From Acetobacter persici JCM 25330 (lineage in GTDB: Bacteria > Pseudomonadota > Alphaproteobacteria > Acetobacterales > Acetobacteraceae), in the NCBI RefSeq assembly GCF_000613905.1, contig NZ_BAJW01000001.1:1-64000 (forward strand): 64,000 bases of DNA, in the 5' to 3' direction. Below, piece by piece: positions 8,305 through 18,921 of the stretch; position 1 is the first letter of the stretch, and the number at the start of each line of letters is the position of its first letter. The notes beneath the pieces are model-generated. The model was not told the DNA's origin. It worked only from the letters and a program-made list of their open reading frames with translations, and made no database searches. Position numbers and translations under genes: made by a program.

Positions 8305-9497
8305 CAGATTATGTTCATCTCGCCCGCACGCTTGCGCCCGTGATTGCTGAAGAGACTTCGCAGCGGGACGCAGAACGGATTTTACCGTTTGATATTTTTG
8401 AAAAAATTGCGCGTTCAGGGCTTGGTGCGGCACGGGTGCAAAAAGAGCTTGGGGGTGGAGACGTTACTCAGGGTGCGGTTGCTGAGATCTTTATAGCTCT
8501 GGGTAAAGCAGACCCGAATGTAGCACAGGCCCTGTTCCCGCATTTTATCAATATTGAACAATTACGGCTTATGGCCGGACCAGACGCGCAGGCCCGTTAT
8601 CTGGGGCAGATTGGGCGCGGCCACATCAGTTCTGGTGCAGTGGCGGAACGGACCGGTAGTTTCAGAGGGGAAATTCATACCCATCTCGCGCATGTTGATG
8701 GCAAGACAGTCTTGCGAGGCCGTAAATTTTACAGCACAGGCTGCCTTTTTGCGGATCTGATTAAGGTACAGGCGCTCGATGAGGCAGGGAAACCGCTCTA
8801 CGTCATGTTGCCCAGAGATGCGCAGGGCCTTGTCTTAAAGGACGACTGGGATGGCATGGGCCAGCGTACCACAGCCAGCGGGACGACGGAGTTTCACGAT
8901 ATTGCCCTCTCAGCAGAGCAGATTATTCCAACAGGCCACTGGTCGGGCAGGCGGAATTACGTTGGGGCCTCGGCGCAGTTGATCCATTGCGCTATTGATG
9001 TGGGGATTGGGCTGGCTGTGCTTGATGATGCCATTTACTGGGCCAGAAACCATACACGCCCCCTGCGTGAAAGTGGTGTTAGCAAAGCGACTGATGATCC
9101 TTACATTCTTTACGCGGTAGGAGAAATTGCAGCGCGTGTAAGAGCAGCCGAAGCGCTGGTCCGGCGTGCCGCCGGATATGTGGAGCAGGCGGCCCGTGCG
9201 CAACTGGAAGACGTCAGCCGTGGTCATGCCACAAAGGAAGAAACGGAAAATCTTCTGGTGCAGTCGTCAATTGCGGTTGCAGAAGCAAAAATAGCATCCA
9301 CGGAAAGCGCCCTGCACGTCTCGCAGAAACTGTATGACGTTGGGGGTGCCGCCACAACACAGAAGCCGTTTAATTTTGACCGGCACTGGCGTAACGCCCG
9401 CACACATACAACGCATGATAGCGTGGCTTACAAATACAAGGCTATTGGCAATTTTCTTCTTAACGAAGAGCCGCCGCCGATTACCTTTACTTACTGA
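8301..9497 (+). CDS. DszC/SfnB-type flavin-dependent monooxygenase (acyl-CoA dehydrogenase fold)
   Basis: A 398-residue protein with the acyl-CoA dehydrogenase fold: N-terminal helical domain, the SSGAVAERTGSF beta-domain segment, and a C-terminal helical bundle ending in NFDRHWRNARTHTTHDSVAYK. The histidine-rich HWRNARTHTTHD stretch is typical of the FMNH2-using monooxygenases DszC and SfnB and of related enzymes, not of true acyl-CoA dehydrogenases. Such enzymes oxygenate sulfur or aromatic substrates using reduced flavin from a separate reductase, which is not seen here. It overlaps the MFS gene by four bases (ATGA). Organosulfur use is a reasonable guess given the neighbouring choline sulfatase; an aromatic substrate is equally possible. 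Confidence -1.
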   Translation: MTDYVHLARTLAPVIAEETSQRDAERILPFDIFEKIARSGLGAARVQKELGGGDVTQGAVAEIFIALGKADPNVAQALFPHFINIEQLRLMAGPDAQARYLGQIGRGHISSGAVAERTGSFRGEIHTHLAHVDGKTVLRGRKFYSTGCLFADLIKVQALDEAGKPLYVMLPRDAQGLVLKDDWDGMGQRTTASGTTEFHDIALSAEQIIPTGHWSGRRNYVGASAQLIHCAIDVGIGLAVLDDAIYWARNHTRPLRESGVSKATDDPYILYAVGEIAARVRAAEALVRRAAGYVEQAARAQLEDVSRGHATKEETENLLVQSSIAVAEAKIASTESALHVSQKLYDVGGAATTQKPFNFDRHWRNARTHTTHDSVAYKYKAIGNFLLNEEPPPITFTY

Positions 9498-9548
9498 ATC
9501 AGCCAAGAGGCATTTTTTTATCTAAATATAACTATTAAAAACAGTTGT

Positions 9549-12130
9549 ATGAAAAAGGGATCGTTCACTATGGTTGTTAAGGTCGCGAGTGGAAGAAAAG
9601 CACTTCCAATTGTTGTTGTTATGGCGGCCCTTCCGGCAACGGCATATGCAGGTACGGTGGAGGAAGGCAAAACGCGGGAGCGTCAGGGCACGCATACGGT
9701 CTCTTCCCATCAGCCTGACACAAAAAGCCGCGCGACAGCAGCAAAACCGTTTCATAAAAAGGAGGTTTTACAGGCTTCCCCGGAAACAATTTCGGTAGTG
9801 GGCAGGCAGGAAAATCCGGTGCTTTCCGGCACAACCCGCAGGCACAGTACCGTCAATGTTCAGGTGATCAGCGCGCAGGAGATTGTCAAAACAGGCCAGA
9901 GCAACGCTATGGCTGCGCTGGAACAGCTTATGCCTTCAGTCAGCTCTCCCTCATTCAGTGGCGTGGGCTCCAACCGCTTTATTCGCACCATGCAGTTGCG
10001 TAACCTCTCGGCCGATCAGACTCTGGTGCTGGTCAATGGCAAACGGCGGCATCTGACAGCAAATTTCAACGCGAACGCTGGGCCTAATTCCGGAACGGAG
10101 CCCGCCGATCTGTCCCTGATTCCCCTGAGTGCTATCGACCATATTGAAGTGATAACGGAAGGGGCTTCTGCCCTGTATGGTCAGGATGCCATCGCCGGTG
10201 CCGTCAATATTGTGCTGAAGCATAATACAAGCGGAGGATCGCTCAATTTTGTAGACAGCGGCTACTATGCCGGAGATGGCGTGGGCGTAAATGGATATGG
10301 GGACTATGCCATAAAGCTCGGTAACCGCGGGGGCTTTCTGGATATTGCGGCACAGGTATCCAACCAGCTCCCCACCAATCGTTCCGGGCTTTATACAGGC
10401 AGCATGTACTTCCCTCTGGCCGACGGGAGTGTCGACCCACGCCAGAAAAAGGCAGGGCGGGACTATAACAGGCTGGAAGGGCTGGGGCACACAACCATGG
10501 AGACGCTCTCCCTCAATGGAGCCTTACCCATAACGGACAGTATTCGTGGTTATCTTACCGGAACGTATGGACACAGGACGGTTGAAAATCAGGTTACTTA
10601 TCGCAATCAGGCCAACAACAATACGGTGCGTGCCCTCTATCCTGATGGCTTTATCCCGCTGATGGGAATGACGGAAAATGACTTTCAGATTAACGGCGGT
10701 GTGCAGGGTACAACCGCAGGGTTTGACTGGGATGGGTACGTAACATTCGGTCGGGATGATGAAAGTTATACAACGCTCAATTCCAATAACCCGACATTTG
10801 GTCTGGACAGCAAACGTAATTTTTACGATGGGTCCGATATTTCTACCCAGTTTGTGGCGGGGTTCAAGGCATCCAGAAACTTCACGCCGTCCTTTCTGTC
10901 TCGGCCGGTCATGCTGGAATTTGGCGGAGAATACCGGCACGATACGTTCCAGTTGACGGCGGGCGATTATCAGTCCTGGGCGAATGGTGGCGTCAAGGTG
11001 CTGGATGGGCCAAATGCAGGGGCTACGGCAACGCCGGGAGCCTCAGGCCATATTGGTGCATCCCCTGATACTGCCAGTAACACTGCGCGGGATACGTTTG
11101 ATGGGCATGTTAATCTCTCTTTCCATATTCTGCCAAAATGGGAGTGGACACTGGGTGGGCATGTGGTCAGCTATTCCAATCTGACGACGACGGAAACAGG
11201 CTCCGTTGGCACCCGTTATGATTTTAACAAACGCTGGGCCATTCGCGCTAATTTTAACACCGGCTATCGACCGCCGACACTTGGTCAGGAAAATTATTAT
11301 TATACCTCAACCTTTCCGACCTACACCTTTGCACAGCTACCGACGACGAGCGCTGCGGCCAGCGCGTTAGGGGGTGGCCCGTTAAAAGGCGAGTATTCGC
11401 GCAGCTACAGTATCGGGATTGACGCGCATCCGGTCGATAATTTCACACTCACAGCCAACCTTTACCGCATCGCTATCAATGACCGCATGGCCAATTCCAC
11501 CCAGTTTGGAGGCACTGCGGTGGAAAGTATGCTGAACAGTCTTGGCCTGAATGGTATCCGTTACGTTCAGTACTATACGAACCCGGTCAATACCGTGACC
11601 AATGGCGGGGATGTGAATGCTGCCTATAACCTGAATCTGCATGATTACGGGCAGTGGATTTTTTCCATTGGTGTCAATTTCTCGGATACTGAGATCAGCA
11701 TTACAATGCCACGCCATCCCAGCTTCTTGCGTTTAACCAGCCGTATTTTGATGGGTATGCCCAGAACACATTACTGCATTCTTCCCCTAAAAACCGGGAA
11801 ACTCTTGGCATTACATGGGCAAAAAATAAATGGATGGTGTCCTTTCAGGAGCAGCGCTACGGCCAGTTGACCTATATTGCTAACCCAAGCCTAGCAACGA
11901 AGGACTGGACGGTTGTCAAACCGGCATTTATTACCAATCTTACAGTGAGTTATGATGTTACGCCGCGCTGGTCCGTCAGCGTGGGGGCGCAAAACCTGTT
12001 CAACAAATATCCTAATCAGGTGTCCAAAGCCGGGCAGGCCTCGTCTAGCGGCGCCTTTAAATATCCATACTATTCGGCGTATGGCTTCATGGGCGGATAC
12101 TATTTTGCTAAAATAAGCTACCGTTTGTGA
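9549..12130 (+). CDS. TonB-dependent outer-membrane receptor (frame broken)
   Basis: After a signal peptide (ending near ATAYAG) there is a plug domain with VNVQVISAQEIVKTGQ and ALYGQDAIAGAVNIVLK, then a beta barrel ending AKISYRL. The frame breaks at about 11699. Adding one C (AGCATT to AGCCATT) joins the first 717 codons to the rest and gives about 860 residues, a normal receptor length. These receptors pull scarce, large or poorly diffusing ligands across the outer membrane using TonB/ExbBD energy. It lies 51 bases after the monooxygenase gene and is probably the last gene of that operon, so its ligand is likely the monooxygenase pathway substrate. Confidence -1.
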
Positions 12131-12450
12131 GCGTTTTCCTCTTTAGAATAAAGCAAGAGAAACAGGCTTATTGATTTTTGTTTCAGATAAAGGGAGGGCG
12201 GCAGAGTTTATCTGTCAGCCTCCCGGAATTCAGAAAATCTGGTCTCTTTATCGCATTCAAAATATTTGATTTTTTGGAATGTTTTCAAGAATTCTATTTT
12301 ACGCTTTAAAGATCGCTTTTCGTGCTCCTCGCGCAGTGCATTCAGGATGCGTGTATGTTGTCTTGAAAAGGGAGTATTACCCAGTATTTTATCCGGTTTT
12401 TCTGGAAGAAATTAAGGATGTCAGGTTGATGTTAGGATTGGCGATCATAT
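12131..12450. other. Intergenic region with an imperfect hairpin, no gene
   Basis: A 320-base AT-rich gap between convergent genes. An imperfect inverted repeat at 12192-12224 (GGGAGG pairing with CCTCCC, plus inner pairs around a GTTTA loop) could terminate transcription of the receptor gene or, read leftward with TTTAT after it, of the LysR gene. A 64-codon open frame at 12279-12473 has no protein-like features. Confidence -1.
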
Positions 12451-13374
12451 TTAAGAGGCATGAGCTTGTGTAAGAATCCATTGTATAAAACTGTCAACAT
12501 GACGCTTTTTTTTGGAATCAGTTGCTATAAAATATCCTCTTTGGCTTTTAATGCTCTTGTTACTTAAAGATACAATTTGACCGGTTTTTATCAGATCATC
12601 AATCAAAGGCCTCCATCCCAGAGCGATACCCTGATTTTGCAACACAGCCTGAAGCAGGAGTGGATAATTTCCAAAAAATAAACCATTTTTCTGGAATGAT
12701 TTTAACGGGAGGCTGCTATCAATCGCGCCAAACCAGTCTGCCCATGTAAACCACTGATGGTCCGGCCCGCTTAAATGTAAAAGCTTTGCCGAGAGAAGAT
12801 CTTGAGGTTCATGAAATGGTCCCGCTGTTCTGAAATACAGGGCACTACAGATAGGCACAATTTCTTCCTGAAACAGGCAGATTGAAGAAACGCCGTGTGC
12901 ATGGGGGTCCTCCCCAAAAAGAATGGAAACATCATGAGGGGTGTTCCTGTGGTCTATTTTGGCGTCTCGCCTGGCTTGTGTTGTCAGAAGACTGACGTCA
13001 AATTCAGGAAATTTCTCTTCAAAATCAGACAACCGGGGCAGAAGCCAGTTCGCTGCGAACCCATAATCTGTGAGGATTGTAAGCGTTTTTCTGGAATGAC
13101 TGTCATGTATGCTCTCCATGGTACTATAGAGCTGTGCCAGCACATCACTTGTTGTCGCATGGAGCATCTGGCCGTGTCTGGTAGCCAGCACCCCCCTGTG
13201 CCGACGCTCAAACAAAACCACTCCTAAAAGTTTTTCAAGCTGAGCAACCTGCTGGCTTACGGCCGGTTGGGTCATGCCGAGCTCAAGCGCTGCTGTGCTG
13301 AAGCTGCCACAGCGGCCAACAGCCTCAATCAGGCGGAGCGAGCGTAACAGATAGTCAGCTTGATTCGGTGTCAT
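12451..13374 (-). CDS. LysR-family regulator, divergent to choline sulfatase
   Basis: A 307-residue LysR protein. The N-terminal winged helix-turn-helix reads FSTAALELGMTQPAVSQQVAQ (about residues 21-41), followed by the linker helix and a periplasmic-binding-like effector domain (about 90-295). It is transcribed away from betC with about 117 bases between starts, the usual layout for a LysR activator and its target. In several proteobacteria a LysR protein next to betC controls choline sulfate use, so that role is proposed here. A palindrome overlapping its own start codon suggests autoregulation. Confidence -1.
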   Translation of the reverse strand: MTPNQADYLLRSLRLIEAVGRCGSFSTAALELGMTQPAVSQQVAQLEKLLGVVLFERRHRGVLATRHGQMLHATTSDVLAQLYSTMESIHDSHSRKTLTILTDYGFAANWLLPRLSDFEEKFPEFDVSLLTTQARRDAKIDHRNTPHDVSILFGEDPHAHGVSSICLFQEEIVPICSALYFRTAGPFHEPQDLLSAKLLHLSGPDHQWFTWADWFGAIDSSLPLKSFQKNGLFFGNYPLLLQAVLQNQGIALGWRPLIDDLIKTGQIVSLSNKSIKSQRGYFIATDSKKKRHVDSFIQWILTQAHAS

Positions 13375-13387
13375 AAGCTATGCTTAT
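13373..13387. promoter_or_regulatory. LysR-type operator candidate
   Basis: ATAAGC, a three-base centre, then GCTTAT, a perfect six-base inverted repeat abutting the LysR start codon in the divergent LysR/betC promoter region. Dyads of this size are typical LysR recognition sites. Assignment is by position and symmetry only. Confidence -1.
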
Positions 13388-13491
13388 ACAACACATATTA
13401 ACGTGGATAGATCAAAAATAACGTATATCATGGTTTATTTTAAGAAATAAAACGACATAAAATAGTTAAATTAGCAGTGGAAAGTGATGCA

Positions 13492-15026
13492 GTGACAAAA
13501 GATGCTCCGTTGAACTTCTTGGTTGTCGTGGCGGACCAGCTGACGGCTCTTGCGTTGCCAGCCTTTCTGGGGGGGCGTGACCCCTCCCCGGCAAAAGTGC
13601 CCGCTCTGCGCAGTCTGGCAGAACGTGGCGTAGTTTTTAAGAATGCCTACACGGTCAGCCCACTCTGCGGGCCGTCTCGGGGCGCCTTCATGACGGGGCT
13701 GATGCCCTCTCAAAGCGGGATTATGGATAATGGGAGTGAATGGCATTCAGACATTCCCACATTCGGCCACAGGCTGCGCGATGCCGGGTATCAGACCATT
13801 CTTGCCGGGAAGATGCACTTTGTCGGAGCGGACCAGTTACATGGTTTTGAGGAGCGCCTGACCACAGATATTTACCCTTCGGATTTTACGTGGGTGCCGG
13901 ACTGGCAGAACAAGGAGGACCGGCCAGACTGGTATCATTCGATGGATTCCGTGCTGAATGCAGGTCCGGTTCTGCGCAGTAATCAGATTGATTTTGATGA
14001 AGAAGTTGCGTTTGCGTCCCGCCGCAAGCTGTTTGATCTGGCCCGCCAGCGTGATGATAAGCGGCCGTTTTGTATGGTCGTGTCCTTTACGCACCCCCAT
14101 GATCCTTTCAATATTAGTCCGGAATGGTGGGATCTCTATGCAGAGAGTGACATTCCTCTCCGCGTGTGCCTGATGCCGTAGAAAATCACCCTTCTGCTGA
14201 CCGTATCCGGGCGGCATGCGGGATTGATGCCCAGCGCCCATCCGAGTCTGACGTGTTGCGTGCCCGGCGCGCTTATTACGGCGCTCTGTCCTACGTTGAT
14301 CATCAGCTCGGGCAGCTTGTTGAGGTCTTGCGTCAGACCGGGCTGGACAAGACCACTGCTATTATTTTTACAAGTGACCATGGTGAAATGCTCGGTGAGC
14401 ATGGGCAGTGGTATAAAATGTCCTTTCGGGAAGGGGCGGCCCGTATCCCGCTTCTCATGGCTTTTCCGGATGGTGCGTCACAGCAGGTGGCTCAGGCTGT
14501 GTGCCTTGCGGATGTGGGGGAAACCCTCTGCGGGCTGGCTGGCGCACCCTCTGCGCCGCAGGTTACGGGTCGTGATCTGATGCCACTGCTTAAAGGGGAG
14601 ACCGGCTGGACAGACGAAGTTTATGGCGAATATCTGGGTGAAGGCACATTTGCGCCAACTGTCATGATCCGGCGGGGGAAATGGAAATTCCTCTACACGC
14701 CGGATGATCCTGATCAGCTTTATAATCTGGAAGACGACCCGGATGAAAAGCGGAACCTCGCGTCCCTTCCTCTTTATCAGGCCGATGTAAAGGCTTTCCA
14801 GACCGAAGTTCTTCAGAAATGGAATTTTGAACTGCTCCGCCAGAAAGTTGTGCTGAGCCAGCAACGGCGGGCGCTCGTAAAGCGGGCTCTGGCGACGGGC
14901 CGCTGTACGGCATGGGATTATCAGCCTCCCGCCAATGCGCACCGCGCCTATATCCGTCATCATAAACCTCTGGAGCAGCTTGAAGCCGAAGCGCGGCTGC
15001 TACCACAGGATGTTGGGTCATTGTGA
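13492..15026 (+). CDS. betC: Choline sulfatase-type sulfatase (frame broken)
   Basis: Sulfatase family protein. SPLCGPSRGAFMTG (about residues 57-70) carries the C-x-P-S-R signature whose cysteine is oxidised to formylglycine. The metal-site segment FTSDHGEMLGEHGQWYK lies in the second part. The C-terminal extension with AWDYQPP, Y-x-R-x-H and LEQLEAEAR is characteristic of choline-sulfatase BetC, which cleaves choline-O-sulfate to choline and sulfate. The frame breaks at 14160-14161; adding one C (CTCCGCG to CTCCCGCG) restores 511 residues, the normal BetC length. I prefer GTG 13492 over the GTG at 13477 because GGAAAG lies seven bases before it and the protein then starts just before the first strand. 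No signal peptide is seen, so choline sulfate must be imported. It is followed directly by a TonB receptor. Confidence -1.
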
Positions 15027-15027
15027 C

Positions 15028-17421
15028 ATGCTCTTCAATAACTTTCCCTACCGCGCGTCTCTCACTTTTGTTGTCTCTCTGGGGGCAACATGCGCGGCAT
15101 ACGCAGCCGAAACAGAGCCTCATACCGTTTCAGCCGCCCCAAAAGACGTAGTGCAGAAGCCGGCCAGTCAGAAAAACCGTGCGGCTGTATCCATGCCACA
15201 GTCTAAACCCTCAGCACTTGAGGAAATTACGGTGCGGTCGAACAAGCGTGCTCAGCAGGTGAATACAACACCCGCGTCCGTTGTGGCACTTTCTGGCAAG
15301 ACCCTTCAGACCACAGGTGTGCGGGATGCTTTGTCTCTGGCGCGCGATATTCCCGGCCTTATGGCAGAAAGCACGTCAGGCTCGACCAATCCGCGCTACC
15401 GCCTGCGCGGGATTGGTACAAATGATTTTTCAGCAAACATGACAACTGCGGTTGGTGTGTCTGAAGATGACGTGTTTCTGGATAGCGGTGCATCGCAGGG
15501 CACACCAATTTACGACCTTGACCATGTGGAAGTATTTCGCGGCCCGCAGGGCACCTTACAGGGCAAAAATACAACGGCGGGGATGGTGTCTTATTACACC
15601 AAGAAACCGACAAACACTCTTGATGGTTATGTGCGCGGCACGGCTGGTAATTACGGCTTGTGGGGAGAAGAAGGCGCCATTGGCGGCCCGATTATAAAAG
15701 ATAAACTGATGGCGCGCTTTGCCATTGTGAACCGGCGTATGGATGGCCAGTATTATAATGGCAGCCATAAAAACCCGACAGGCGGATATCAGTATTATGA
15801 TATGCGTGGACAGATTCTTGCAAAACCAACTGATAATTTCTCTATTCTGATCAAGGCCCATCTTGGGCGGAACAGGACGGAAGTCCCCATTGATCATGTA
15901 GGGCTTCTGGAGGGCGGGACGGATGCTCAGGGATATGCTCAGACATCGCGCAGGGATATCCAGAATAACGGGCGCACGGATGCAACAACAAGACGGGCCG
16001 GGCTTTCTGCTACGGCACGCTATGATTTTGCAGGAGGCTGGAGCCTGAGTAATATTTTTGCTCTGGAATGGAATCATTTCAATGTCTTCTCGGATGATGA
16101 TGCCAGCCCGGCTGATGTGGATTATCAGGAAAATATTGGCGGCGTGGCGCGGGTTCTGAGTAACGAAATTCAGGTTGCGTCTCCGCAGAACAAGAAAATA
16201 CGCTATATCGGGGGTGTCTATTATCTGCGTAACATGACGCAGTCTTTCAGCCAGCAGCCGCTTTATAGTCCGATTGATTTCGGGGTGAACGGCAACGCAT
16301 CCAGCTTTAATATCAATACGCAGGATGCTGCGGTTTTCTCGGCTTTGTCTTTTGATCTCACACGCCGCCTGACCCTTGATATCGGCGGCCGTTTTACGTC
16401 TGAAACCCGGAGCGCGAACGGCGAGGCATGGGCTTATACTACGCAAAGCTCCAACCCGTATGATACGAGCAGCCGGGCTCTGACCTACATCAACACCAGT
16501 ACGGGCACATTTATTGATCCTGCTACAGGGGAGAGTCTGAGCGGACCGCCGCTGAAGAAAACCTTTAACCGGGACAGTGAAGATGCAAGCCTGAAATATC
16601 GTTTTTCACACGGGATTACTGGTTATCTGCGCTATGCACGCGGTTTCCGGACCGGCAATTACAATACCTATGTGGCAACGGCGTCCGATTTCAGCCTGTA
16701 TAACCCAGAAGTGCTGACTGATTATGAGGGCGGGGTAAAAGCCCGGTTATGGCGGGGCAAGGCGCAGCTTAATCTTTCTGGCTTCCATTATGATTATAAC
16801 AATATGCAGGTGACAATTCTGCAAAATACCGGCACGCACACTACCAATGCGGCCCGTGCTGTCTCCAACGGATTTGAATTTGAAGGACAGGTGCGGCCGA
16901 CGGATAACCTGTTTGGGTCTTTTGGCGTTTCCTATCAGGATGCGCATTATACAAGCTTCCGGAATGCGAGCGCGCCGACACCCTTTAATGGAGGGAACCC
17001 GGTTGATCTGTCCGGTCAGCCGCTTGAGCGGGCGCCTCACGTCACGACCAACTTTTTGCTGAGCTATAAAATCCCCGTATCATTTGGCGATTTTACACTC
17101 CAGACAGACTGGCGTTACACCAGCCGGTATCGTTTTCAGGCATGGTCTGATGTGCACCCTGCCACACCGGCTGCATTTTTATCGTCACCGCAGACACAGG
17201 CACTTGTGAGAAATGCTTTTTCCCAAAAGCCTGTTATTACTGGCAATGTCAGGATTGCCTGGCATTCTGTTGATGAGAAGACGGAAGTTGCGGTCTGGCT
17301 GCATAATATTACAAACCAGATGACCTATACAAATGCGTTTGGTGAGTTCTTTAACCGGAATATCAGCCGGTATCCCGGTGATTTACGGTCCTTCGGCTTT
17401 GAAGTCATGCGGTCTCTTTAA
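15028..17421 (+). CDS. TonB-dependent receptor, candidate choline-sulfate or siderophore receptor
   Basis: A 797-residue receptor starting at ATG 15028, one base after the betC stop. Signal peptide through CAAYAAET. The TonB-box-like LEEITVRSNK is followed by a plug domain containing VEVFRGPQGTLQGKNTTAG, the standard plug signature, then a 22-strand-type barrel. Its plug resembles the FyuA/catecholate-like group common in sphingomonads and acetic acid bacteria. Placement in the betC operon suggests it admits the sulfatase's substrate, although small zwitterions normally pass porins, so a larger choline or sulfate ester could be the real ligand. Intact. Confidence -1.
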   Translation: MLFNNFPYRASLTFVVSLGATCAAYAAETEPHTVSAAPKDVVQKPASQKNRAAVSMPQSKPSALEEITVRSNKRAQQVNTTPASVVALSGKTLQTTGVRDALSLARDIPGLMAESTSGSTNPRYRLRGIGTNDFSANMTTAVGVSEDDVFLDSGASQGTPIYDLDHVEVFRGPQGTLQGKNTTAGMVSYYTKKPTNTLDGYVRGTAGNYGLWGEEGAIGGPIIKDKLMARFAIVNRRMDGQYYNGSHKNPTGGYQYYDMRGQILAKPTDNFSILIKAHLGRNRTEVPIDHVGLLEGGTDAQGYAQTSRRDIQNNGRTDATTRRAGLSATARYDFAGGWSLSNIFALEWNHFNVFSDDDASPADVDYQENIGGVARVLSNEIQVASPQNKKIRYIGGVYYLRNMTQSFSQQPLYSPIDFGVNGNASSFNINTQDAAVFSALSFDLTRRLTLDIGGRFTSETRSANGEAWAYTTQSSNPYDTSSRALTYINTSTGTFIDPATGESLSGPPLKKTFNRDSEDASLKYRFSHGITGYLRYARGFRTGNYNTYVATASDFSLYNPEVLTDYEGGVKARLWRGKAQLNLSGFHYDYNNMQVTILQNTGTHTTNAARAVSNGFEFEGQVRPTDNLFGSFGVSYQDAHYTSFRNASAPTPFNGGNPVDLSGQPLERAPHVTTNFLLSYKIPVSFGDFTLQTDWRYTSRYRFQAWSDVHPATPAAFLSSPQTQALVRNAFSQKPVITGNVRIAWHSVDEKTEVAVWLHNITNQMTYTNAFGEFFNRNISRYPGDLRSFGFEVMRSL

Positions 17422-17423
17422 GC

Positions 17424-18566
17424 ATGTTACAGCAAACACGCACACTTGGCGTTATGACCCTCGTGGCAATCAGCGCGGCGGACTGTGCCGCGCATAGTAT
17501 GAATTCTCTGGGTCCGTTTGCGGTCGGGGAACTGATAAAAAATGGGCAGATGACTGCCGCGCAGGCTGGCGTGTGGAGCAGTGTAGAAATGCTCTCTTAT
17601 GCTGCGGCCATGACGGGCATAGCCTCCGCTGTTCATCGTATCAGGTTGCGTTCTCTGGCGCTTGTTGCAGCCGTCTGCGTTGTTTTTGCACAGGCGACAT
17701 CTGCCTATGTACATGGTTTCTGGGGTTTGCTGGGGCTTCGTGTGCTATCCGGATTGGGGCTTGGCGCACTGAATGCGGTTGTCAATGTGGGCGTCAGCCG
17801 ACTGGGGCAACCCATTTTTGTGCTTTCTTTTGTGATGGTCGTCCAGACGATTGTTTTTTCTGCGTCCAGCCTTTTTCTGCCTTCTATCGGCAAGATTGCC
17901 GGGCAAAAGGGCATTTTCCTTGTTCTGGCATGTATTGTGCTTGCACTGGCACCCCTGATGCGGCTGCTGCCCGATACCGTTAATCAGCCCGGAGGCGTAG
18001 GGCGGACGGGGCAGCCCGCATCCGGGCCTGCCATTGCCGGATTACTTGCTGTGTTGTGCTACACGGGCGGCAGTCTCGCGGTCTGGCCTTTTACGGAGCG
18101 TATTGCCGCGTCAGTAGGCCTCACCACAGCATCATTTGGCACATTATCAGCATTTTCAAATATGCTCGGCTTGTGCGTCTGTCTTGCGAGTGTGCGGCTT
18201 AGCCGGAATACGGCAAGTATGCGCCTGCTGATTCCCGCACTTCTTTTGACGGGAGTGATCTGCTTTTTTCAGGCATGGCCGCCATCGTGGCTGGTTTTTA
18301 AAGCAGCATTTTCTTTAAACTATGCTCTGTGGTTTTTTATCTACCCTGCTCTGGTTGGCTTAACCTGTCTGGTTGACCCTTCAGGAAAGCTGGCGTCTCG
18401 TTCCGGAGGCGCGTGGATGCTTTCTCAGGCAACGACCACAGTGCTGGCTGGCGTCGCCGGTAATAGCGGCCAGTATCTGGGGATTGGGTTTCTCAGTTTC
18501 GTGCTGTGTCTTCTGTCAGCTTGCTGCGTGTTTCTGGTCAAACCTTACCAGATTATGGCGCGGTAG
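17424..18566 (+). CDS. MFS-type 12-helix transporter
   Basis: A 380-residue hydrophobic protein with about 12 predicted membrane helices, including the segment LGLRVLSGLGLGALNAVVNVGVSR typical of the fourth and fifth helices of MFS carriers. It is compact, with very short loops, and lacks a clear loop 2-3 signature, so I cannot place it in a named subfamily. It starts two bases after the TonB receptor gene and is surely co-transcribed. The pair would move one substrate through outer and inner membrane for BetC. The substrate is inferred, not shown. Confidence -1.
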   Translation: MLQQTRTLGVMTLVAISAADCAAHSMNSLGPFAVGELIKNGQMTAAQAGVWSSVEMLSYAAAMTGIASAVHRIRLRSLALVAAVCVVFAQATSAYVHGFWGLLGLRVLSGLGLGALNAVVNVGVSRLGQPIFVLSFVMVVQTIVFSASSLFLPSIGKIAGQKGIFLVLACIVLALAPLMRLLPDTVNQPGGVGRTGQPASGPAIAGLLAVLCYTGGSLAVWPFTERIAASVGLTTASFGTLSAFSNMLGLCVCLASVRLSRNTASMRLLIPALLLTGVICFFQAWPPSWLVFKAAFSLNYALWFFIYPALVGLTCLVDPSGKLASRSGGAWMLSQATTTVLAGVAGNSGQYLGIGFLSFVLCLLSACCVFLVKPYQIMAR

Positions 18567-18588
18567 CCGCTAGTGGGCCTCAGTGGTT

Positions 18589-18765
18589 TCATCGTGAGGC
18601 AATTTCCAGCGTCTGCTGCGTCACATCATACTGGAACAGGCAGGACGTGGCATCTGAAAGCGCAAACAGAGCGGCCTGTGTGTTGTGTGCGGGCACCAGT
18701 GCGCCCCCGAGCAGCAGCACAAGCACGCCTGCCATCAGGCCAGACCAGAGTGTTTTTCTACGCAT
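18589..18765 (-). CDS. Small secreted or membrane-anchored protein, unknown function
   Basis: A 58-residue protein beginning MRRKTLWSGLMAGVLVLLLGG: a positively charged start, a hydrophobic core and a possible cleavage after NTQA, then a short tail with one cysteine. GGAG lies nine bases before this ATG on the minus strand, which supports it over the in-frame ATG five codons upstream. It is convergent with the MFS gene and divergent from the peroxiredoxin gene. No family is recognised. Coding status is likely but not certain. Confidence -1.
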   Translation of the reverse strand: MRRKTLWSGLMAGVLVLLLGGALVPAHNTQAALFALSDATSCLFQYDVTQQTLEIASR

Positions 18766-18921
18766 AAGTTCGGTCTCCACGGCTGAATGGGCTTTCCTTG
18801 AAAGGGGGCCAGATGCCCAAAATTCTATTCCACTAAAATATATTGAATTATGTTTTTTACAACGAGAAAAATATGTGCTTATTTTATTTCAGATTTAACC
18901 GTGTGGTTTTAGGGTGCGCTT

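Noticed and set aside
12279-12473. 64-codon frame in the gap before the LysR gene
   Set aside because: No ribosome-binding site, no recognisable composition, and it overlaps the end of the LysR gene.
13477-13491. GTG 13477 as the choline sulfatase start
   Set aside because: No ribosome-binding site precedes it, whereas GTG 13492 has GGAAAG seven bases upstream.
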